This document shows, piece by piece, positions 5,766-10,823 of a DNA stretch of 10,823 bases. Every line of letters begins with the position of its first letter. Within the stretch, counting starts at the first letter, position 1. Location of the stretch: the NCBI GenBank assembly GCA_946478645.1, contig CAMLCW010000167.1, positions 1-10,823 of the forward strand, written 5' to 3'. The position numbers and the translations under genes were made by a program. The notes under the pieces are model-generated. The model worked only from the letters and a program-made list of their open reading frames with translations, did not search any database and was not told the origin of the DNA. Source of the DNA: an uncultured Variovorax sp. Lineage in GTDB: Bacteria; Pseudomonadota; Gammaproteobacteria; Burkholderiales; Burkholderiaceae.

Positions 5766-7377
5766 CTCGGGCACCAGCGGCGCCAGCAGCTCCAGCTTCC
5801 AGCGCGACCAGAAGTCGGTTTCCGGCTCGACGTGCAGGATGGTGTCGGCGCCATCGCCCGACGCCGGGCTCACCCACTCGATGCCGCCTTCGGGCCCGAG
5901 CTGCAACTGGTAGGCGCCGTCCAGCCGCATGAAGCCGATCAGGCTGGTGAGCTGCTGCGCGAGTTGCGGGCTGAAGACGAAGATGCCGATCTCGGTGTTG
6001 TGCAGCATCGAGCGCGGATCGAAGTTCATCGACCCGATGAACACGAGGCTGCGGTCGACCACCGCCGACTTGCCGTGCAGCCGCCCGCTCGCCGAGCCGT
6101 AGATGCCGAAGCGCCGGGTCTCTTCTACCCGCTTGGGGCTCAGCTCGTAGAGCGCCACGCCGAGCTGCAGCATCTCGGGCCGGTAGCGCCGGTAGCCGAT
6201 GTGCACCAGCGACTCGTCGGTCGCGGCCAGCGAGTTGGTGACGATGGTGTAGCTCACGCCCTTCTGCCGCACGAGGCGCATCGTCTCCATGCCGCCGCGC
6301 CCCGGAATCAGGTAGGGCGTGGTCTGCAGGATCTCGTGCTCCGCGGCGCGCAGGTAGCGCCGCACGTTGTAGAGCACGCTGTCGGTCGACTCGTCGGCCG
6401 GCAGCCCGCGCGTCTCGTCGCTGCGTCCCGAAGGCCTTTGCGGGCGCGTCGGCATACGCTTCGGCGCGGCCCCAGACGAGCGCCAGCGCGCCCGCGTCGA
6501 GATCCTTCGCGAGCGCGTTGTTGCCGAGCAGGTCGGTCGAGGTGAGCGGCTCGGGGTGCAGCGTGTCGGGCCCGGCGGTCAGTTGCTCGAAGCGCTCGCG
6601 CCATTGCGCCGGCGTGGCCCCGCCCGTCGGCACCAGCGATTCGAGCGGGTAGACGTACGGGCTGTTCCAGTACATGTCGAACAGCGACGAGAGCCGCGGC
6701 ACCACCGCGCCGGCCACCAGCGTATCGACGTCGATGAAGTTCGAGCCGCCGTCGCGCAGGAAGTACTCGTTGGCGATGTTGCGCCCGCCCATCACGGCCA
6801 TCGTGTTGTCCACCACGAAGAGCTTGTTGTGCATGCGGCGGTGCACCCGGTCGAAGTCGAGCAGCGACGCGGCCCAGCGCGTGCTCAGGCGGCCGCGGCC
6901 GGCCGGGAACGGATTGAACATCCGCACCTCGACATTGGCATGCGCGGCCAGGCCCGCGAACAGCGGATCGGCGCCCGCGGTGTAGAGGTCGTCCACCAGC
7001 AGCCGGACCCGCACGCCCCGTTCGGCCGCATCGCGCAGCGTGCGCAGCAGGTAGCGGCCGGTCTCGTCGTTCTGCACCAGGTAGTACTGCACGTCGATCG
7101 AGCGCTGCGCCCGGCGCGCCAGCTCAATGCGCGCATGCAGCGAATACTGCGGCATCGGCAGCAGCCGGAAGCCGCTGAGCCCGCCTTGCGGCGGCGCCGC
7201 CGCGGCCACCAGGCGCCCGAGCACGGTGTCGGCGCCATCGGCGATGGCCACCGAGGGCTTTCGCTCCACGCCCACGGGCAGCCCCGCGCAGCCGCCGAGC
7301 GCGATGAGCACCACGCCGCACAGCAGCAGCCACGTCCGGCGCGCGACATGCAGTGCGAAAGCGTGGTGTGGGTCCAT
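5754..7377 (-). pseudogene. Phospholipase D-family lipoprotein (ClsC-like cardiolipin synthase), frameshifted
   Basis: Members of this family with two HKD motifs act as phospholipases or cardiolipin synthases at the membrane; ClsC/YmdC is the closest well-known type. From the ATG at 7377 the first frame gives a lipoprotein signal with lipobox LGGC (Cys30), then the first HKD motif, HNKLFVVD (His183, Lys185, Asp190; 6831-6808), and good homology up to about DAPAKAF near 6430. The second HKD motif, LHGKSAVVD (6077-6054), and the rest of the protein are in another frame that ends at 5754. The switch needs one base fewer: deleting one C of the CCC at 6427-6429 joins the halves into a protein of about 540 residues. 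The first frame stays open to 5707 but codes unrelated Arg/Ala-rich sequence. This is either a genuine mutation or an assembly error. It is divergent from hss and convergent with the LytM gene. Confidence 0.85.
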
Positions 7378-7407
7378 GGTCGGAATGCGGCAGGGTGGCG
7401 GTTTCTA

Positions 7408-7437
7408 CCATGCGCGCGCCGGACCCGCTGCGCATGG
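7408..7437. promoter_or_regulatory. Operator-like dyad in the PLD/hss divergent region
   Basis: CCATGCGC (7408-7415) and GCGCATGG (7430-7437) form an exact 8-bp inverted repeat separated by 14 nt. They sit in the 145-bp gap between the divergent PLD lipoprotein and homospermidine synthase genes. The 22-bp centre-to-centre spacing is about two DNA turns, as expected for a dimeric regulator. No regulator gene is in the window and no firm promoter can be placed, so the role is a guess. Confidence 0.35.
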
Positions 7438-7522
7438 AGTCCTCCTACAGCATCGGCAAAGCCGAGCTGACGCCGCGGCGCCCGAAGGCGGCCCACATTG
7501 GGCGCAGCGAGGTCAAACACCG

Positions 7523-8953
7523 ATGGCGACGACGAAGAAGAACGAACGGCTCGCGCGCTTCGGCGGCAGGCTGACCCTGATCGGCTTCGGCTCGATCGGC
7601 CAGGCGCTGCTGCCGCTGCTGGTGCGCCATTTCGGGCTCGAGGCCGCGGACATCCGGATCGTGAAGCCCGGCGACGACCACAGCGGCCTCGCGAAAGAGA
7701 TGGGCGTCGAACTGATCCCGGCGCGGCTCGAGGAAGGCAACTACGCCGCCGTGCTCGAGCCCCTGCTCGGCCCGGGCGACTTCCTGGTCAACCTGTCGGT
7801 CGACGTCTCGAGCCTGGCGCTCATCAAGCTCTGCCGCGAGCGCGGCGCGCTCTACCTCGACACCTGCAACGAACCCTGGGGCGGACGCTACGACGACCCC
7901 GCCCTGCCGCTGTCGCGCCGCTCGAACTACGGCTTGCGCGAGGAAGTGCTGGCCTGGCGGCTCGACAAGCGCGGCGGCCCGACCGCGGTCATCACCCAGG
8001 GCGCCAATCCGGGCCTGGTCTCGGCGCTGGTCAAGCAGGCCCTGCTGAACATCGCGGCCGATACGCACGCCCCGCCCGACGCCGAGCCCGCGAGCTACGA
8101 GGACTGGGCCGCGCTCGCGCAGCGGCTCGGCATCAAGGCCATCCACATCGCCGAGCGCGACAGCCAGGTCGCGCGGCCGCGCAAGCAGCGCGGCGAGTTC
8201 GTCAACACCTGGTCGGTGCACGGCTTCGTCGACGAGGGGCTGCAGCCGGCCGAACTGGGATGGGGCACGCACGAGAAGCACTGGCCTGCCGATGCGGCAC
8301 GGCACGGCTTCGGCTGCGATGCGGCGATCTACCTCGAACGCCCGGGCATCGCCACGCGCGTGCGCAGCTGGACACCGCTCGAAGGCTCCTACCACGGCTT
8401 TCTCGTGACCCATGCCGAGTCGATCTCCATCGCCGACCACCTGACGCTGCGCAAGGACGGCGAGGTGCTGTACCGGCCGACCGTGCACTACGCCTACCAC
8501 CCGTGCGACGACGCCGTGCTCTCGCTGCATGAGCTGGCCGGAAAGAACTGGCAGCTGCAGCACCGCCACCGCATCGTGCGCGACGAGATCACCGAAGGCA
8601 TGGACGAACTCGGCGTGCTGCTGATGGGCAACGCCAAGGGGGCGTACTGGTACGGCTCGCGCCTCCGCATCGAGCAGGCGCGCGAGCTTGCCCCCGCCAA
8701 CAGCGCCACCAGCCTGCAGGTGGTCGCCGGCATCCTCGGCGGCATGGCCTGGGCGCTCGCCCATCCCGACGCGGGGCTGGTGGAGCCCGACGACCTCGAC
8801 CACCGCGTGGTGCTCGACGCCGCGCTGCCCTACCTCGGCGAAGTGGTGGGCGTCTACAGCGACTGGACGCCGCTCAAGGACCGCAGCCCGCTCTTCGACG
8901 AAGAGAAGGACCTCGACGACCCCTGGCAGTTCCTCAACATCAGGGTGGCCTGA
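7523..8953 (+). CDS. hss: Homospermidine synthase
   Basis: This cytosolic NAD+-dependent enzyme makes sym-homospermidine from two putrescines with loss of ammonia; it can also use spermidine plus putrescine, releasing 1,3-diaminopropane. The product has 476 residues, almost the same length as the Blastochloris viridis enzyme. A Rossmann nucleotide-binding loop GFGSIG is at residues 21-26. Regions that I recall as lining the active site in that enzyme are present: Asp94 (NLSVDVSS), Glu117 (DTCNEPWGG), Asn162 (TQGANPGLVSA), Glu211 (HIAERDSQ) and Trp230 (NTWSVHGF). The tail DDPWQFLNIRVA is also typical. The ATG at 7523 has a GAGG 10 nt upstream; the open frame reaches back to 7127 but covers the PLD gene, so the long form is not used. 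Its stop directly abuts the GTG of the FAD oxidase, implying coupled translation. Homospermidine in this lineage may replace or supplement spermidine. Confidence 0.95.
   Translation: MATTKKNERLARFGGRLTLIGFGSIGQALLPLLVRHFGLEAADIRIVKPGDDHSGLAKEMGVELIPARLEEGNYAAVLEPLLGPGDFLVNLSVDVSSLALIKLCRERGALYLDTCNEPWGGRYDDPALPLSRRSNYGLREEVLAWRLDKRGGPTAVITQGANPGLVSALVKQALLNIAADTHAPPDAEPASYEDWAALAQRLGIKAIHIAERDSQVARPRKQRGEFVNTWSVHGFVDEGLQPAELGWGTHEKHWPADAARHGFGCDAAIYLERPGIATRVRSWTPLEGSYHGFLVTHAESISIADHLTLRKDGEVLYRPTVHYAYHPCDDAVLSLHELAGKNWQLQHRHRIVRDEITEGMDELGVLLMGNAKGAYWYGSRLRIEQARELAPANSATSLQVVAGILGGMAWALAHPDAGLVEPDDLDHRVVLDAALPYLGEVVGVYSDWTPLKDRSPLFDEEKDLDDPWQFLNIRVA
8942..8948 (+). promoter_or_regulatory. 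Ribosome-binding site for the FAD oxidase inside the end of hss
   Basis: AGGGTGG lies in the last codons of hss, 5 nt before the GTG at 8954. It supports a GTG start immediately after the hss TGA, so ribosomes finishing hss could restart here. Confidence 0.55.
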
Positions 8954-10267
8954 GTGCTGCTGCAGAAGGAACTCGGCGTTGTCGAGAACTCCTATTACGA
9001 AGCCAGCGTGCGGCGTGCGGACCACTTCGAGCCCGCGCGCCCGCTGGAGGGCATCGCGACGGCCGATGTCTGTGTGGTCGGCGGCGGGCTCGCGGGCCTG
9101 TCGGCGGCGCTCGAGCTCGGCGCGCGCGGCTATTCGGTGGTGCTGCTCGAGGCGCAGCGCATGGGCTGGGGTGCCTCGGGGCGCAACGGCGGCCAGGCGA
9201 TCGTGGGCTTCGGGGCCGACGGCGAGCAGGCGATCGAAAAGCAGTTCGCGCCCGAGGACGTGCGCCGGGCCTGGGCCATTTCGGTCGAAGGGCTCGACCT
9301 GCTGCAGCAGCGCATGGCGCGCCATGCGATCGACTGCGACTGGCGGCCCGGCTACCTGAACCTGTCGGTCAAGCCCGCGAAGTCGCGCGCGCTGCGTCAG
9401 TGGATGGCACATGTGCGGCGGGTGCACGACTATCCGCTGCACTGGATCGGGCCCGGCGAGATCGCGCACTGGGTCGAGAGCACCCGCTTCGATGCCGGCA
9501 CCTTCGATGCCCGCTCGGGCCACCTGCATCCGCTGAAGTACACGCTCGGCATCGCGCGCGCGGCGCGCGGCGCGGGCGTGCAGCTGCACGAGAACTCCGC
9601 CGCGCAACGCATCGAGCGCGGTGCACGGCCGGTGGTCAAGACCGCGCAGGGCGAGGTGCGCTGCGACTTCGTGGTGCTTGCCGGTAATGTGTACCTGGCC
9701 GAGTACGGCGGCGACGTGGCACCCGAGGTGTCGTCGCGCATCATGCCCGTGGGCACCTACATGATCGCGACCGAGCCGATGGACCCGGCGCGCGCGGAGC
9801 GGCTGCTGCCCGCGCGGCCCGCCGCGTCGGACACCAATTTCGTGCTCGACTATTTCCGCCTCAGCGCCGACCACCGACTGCTGTTCGGCTCGGGCGACAG
9901 CTACAGCGCCAGGACGCCGCGCAACCTGATCGAGAAGATCCGCGCCAGCATGCTTGCGGTGTTTCCGCAGCTGGCGGACCTCGGCATCGACCACGCCTGG
10001 GGCGGCTTCGTCGACATCACGATGAACAAGGCGCCTGACTTCGGCCGCATCGGCAGCAACATCTACTACCTGCAGGGCTTCTCGGGCCACGGCCTCGCGC
10101 TCACCGGCATGGCCGGCAAGCTCGCGGCCGAAGCCATCGCGGGCCAGGCCGAGCGCTTCGATCTGTTCGCGCGCATCGGCCACCACGCGTTCCCGGGCGG
10201 CACCCTGCTGCGCACGCCGGCGCTGGTGCTCGGCATGCTGTACTACCGCCTGCGCGACAAGCTGTAG
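8954..10267 (+). CDS. FAD-dependent oxidoreductase (DAO family), gamma-glutamylputrescine oxidase-like
   Basis: This 437-residue flavoenzyme of the D-amino-acid oxidase superfamily resembles PuuB, which oxidises gamma-glutamylputrescine to an aldehyde with release of ammonia and hydrogen peroxide. The FAD-binding Rossmann motif GGGLAG is at residues 43-48, with the ribose-binding Glu66 at the end of the second strand (VVLLEA). GASGRNGGQ (73-81) is typical of this branch. The C-terminal flavin-contact region reads GFSGHGLALTGMAGKLAAEAI. The N-terminal ENSYYEAS and the end YYRLRDKL also fit PuuB-like proteins. The GTG start abuts the hss stop, so the two genes form a tight pair. None of puuA, puuC or puuD is in the window. 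The substrate might therefore be a polyamine or another secondary amine and not gamma-glutamylputrescine. Peroxide production is inferred from the family. Confidence 0.88.
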   Translation: MLLQKELGVVENSYYEASVRRADHFEPARPLEGIATADVCVVGGGLAGLSAALELGARGYSVVLLEAQRMGWGASGRNGGQAIVGFGADGEQAIEKQFAPEDVRRAWAISVEGLDLLQQRMARHAIDCDWRPGYLNLSVKPAKSRALRQWMAHVRRVHDYPLHWIGPGEIAHWVESTRFDAGTFDARSGHLHPLKYTLGIARAARGAGVQLHENSAAQRIERGARPVVKTAQGEVRCDFVVLAGNVYLAEYGGDVAPEVSSRIMPVGTYMIATEPMDPARAERLLPARPAASDTNFVLDYFRLSADHRLLFGSGDSYSARTPRNLIEKIRASMLAVFPQLADLGIDHAWGGFVDITMNKAPDFGRIGSNIYYLQGFSGHGLALTGMAGKLAAEAIAGQAERFDLFARIGHHAFPGGTLLRTPALVLGMLYYRLRDKL

Positions 10268-10823
10268 TCAAGCTGCTGTAACGGGCGCGCCCAGTTCCCG
10301 CGCCGGATGGCGATGCTGCGCGAGCGCCGCAATGAACGCACCGAGCGTGGCCTCGAAGTTCCCGGCGTCGCCCTGCAGCACGCCCGGATCGGCATCGCCC
10401 GAGGGCAGCCGGTCGGGGATCTTCGCATCGGCCAGCAGCGCCGCCGAGGCGCCGAGCGCGAGCAGCGTCTTGCCGTGCTGGTACTGGTCCTTGATGAACT
10501 GCTCGGTGTGGACGTCCTTGGCAAGGATCGCCACCGCCTCGGCACCGTCGGGCAGCACCACCGCATCGAACAGGAAACCGGGCTCGTTCTCCAGCGACGC
10601 ATCGGCTTCCATCGTCTCGCCCTGCGCGGTGCGGAACGGTCCGATGCGCGGCCCCACCAGCCGGCCCACCGCGCCTTCGGCCAGCAGCGCGGCCTGGAGC
10701 GCCGCGACCTGCCCGCCTTCGACGCCATCGGCCACGAGCAGCGCCACCTTGCGCGTGCGCACCGAGCCATCGCCCGGGCGCGCCATCAGCGACAGCGCGG
10801 GCGAGCGCGTGACCTCGGGCTTC
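10268..10823 (-). CDS. katE: C-terminal domain of a large-subunit (KatE/HPII-type) catalase (partial)
   Basis: The minus-strand frame enters from the right edge and ends at 10268, giving 184 visible residues. They match the flavodoxin/DJ-1-like C-terminal domain found only in large-subunit (clade 2) monofunctional haem catalases. The linker RSPALSLMARPGDGSVRTRKVALLVADGVEG is followed by the alpha/beta domain with LFDAVVLPDG and GKTLLALGASAALL. The haem-binding catalase core lies outside the window, so activity cannot be judged. The ATG at 10786 is internal, since clear family sequence continues upstream to the edge. The stop codon TGA (10270-10268) directly abuts the stop of the convergent FAD oxidase, leaving no intergenic space. 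A stand-alone PfpI-like protein is the alternative, but the SPALSL linker favours catalase. Confidence 0.87.
   Translation of the reverse strand, partial: KPEVTRSPALSLMARPGDGSVRTRKVALLVADGVEGGQVAALQAALLAEGAVGRLVGPRIGPFRTAQGETMEADASLENEPGFLFDAVVLPDGAEAVAILAKDVHTEQFIKDQYQHGKTLLALGASAALLADAKIPDRLPSGDADPGVLQGDAGNFEATLGAFIAALAQHRHPARELGAPVTAA

Noticed and set aside
5707..6430. Continuation of the first PLD frame to give a 556-residue protein ending at 5707
   Set aside because: After about 6430 this frame codes only Arg/Ala-rich sequence, lacks the second HKD motif and runs into the convergent LytM gene. The other frame carries the real family sequence.
6415..6455. Programmed +1 ribosomal frameshifting in the PLD gene
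   Set aside because: No stop codon or recognisable slippery/stimulatory arrangement is present in the first frame at the switch, so mutation or sequence error is the simpler reading.
7478..7505. Second inverted repeat GCGCCC/GGGCGC with a 16-nt spacer upstream of hss
   Set aside because: Six-bp GC-only arms are expected often by chance at this base composition, and the position gives no added support.
7127..7522. N-terminal extension of homospermidine synthase by 132 residues
   Set aside because: It overlaps the PLD lipoprotein coding region on the other strand. The ATG at 7523 has a ribosome-binding site and gives the family's normal length.
7445..10186. A 913-codon minus-strand open frame opposite hss and the FAD oxidase
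   Set aside because: It is antisense to two clearly recognised enzymes, is rich in Arg/Ala/His/Val with no recognisable domain, and is the usual complementary-strand open frame of GC-rich coding DNA.
1..10823. Search for a defence island, phage, toxin-antitoxin, CRISPR or mobile element
   Set aside because: All genes recognised are ordinary metabolic or envelope genes. No integrase, transposase, tandem repeats or composition break was seen.

Overview
The window is very GC-rich, densely coding chromosomal DNA. No stretch longer than about 150 bases lacks a gene. Gene content, codon bias and the protein sequences point to a betaproteobacterium of the Comamonadaceae, most like Variovorax or a close relative; this is my recognition of the sequences, not a search result. 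I see no tRNA, rRNA, CRISPR array, insertion sequence, phage gene or plasmid gene.

Layout, left to right. (1) Positions 1-1385, minus strand: the 5' three quarters of a class I polyhydroxyalkanoate synthase (phaC), running off the left edge. (2) A small two-helix membrane protein reads rightwards (about 1496-1828). It overlaps by 69 bp, tail to tail, the end of pgeF (minus, 1760-2530), the peptidoglycan-editing/purine-nucleoside phosphorylase family. (3) After a REP-like palindromic element (2560-2626) lies maiA (minus, 2628-3269), a zeta-class GST isomerase. It is divergent from a short fumarylacetoacetate-hydrolase-family gene (plus, 3356-4057). The pair looks like the isomerase and hydrolase steps of gentisate or homogentisate degradation. 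(4) The plus-strand run continues with a zinc-ribbon Nudix hydrolase (4077-4625), creA (4642-5121) and a small lipoprotein with a metal-ligand-less LytM domain (5225-5734). (5) Convergent to these, on the minus strand (5754-7377), is a phospholipase D-family lipoprotein (ClsC-like) whose two HKD motifs lie in different reading frames, so it is frameshifted. (6) Divergent from it on the plus strand is homospermidine synthase (hss, 7523-8953), directly abutted by a FAD amine-oxidase-like gene (8954-10267). (7) At the right edge on the minus strand is the C-terminal domain of a large-subunit (KatE-type) catalase, whose stop codon abuts that of the oxidase.

Functional themes. These are carbon storage (phaC), aromatic ring-fission product processing (maiA plus the FAH gene), envelope maintenance (pgeF, the LytM lipoprotein, the PLD lipoprotein), and polyamine metabolism (hss plus the FAD oxidase) with a peroxide-removing catalase next door. 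Most of the window is ordinary conserved chromosome. The points most worth a second look are the split PLD gene, the coupled hss/FAD-oxidase pair, the minimal degenerate LytM lipoprotein and the palindromic intergenic element. I found no clear evidence of a wholly new system.
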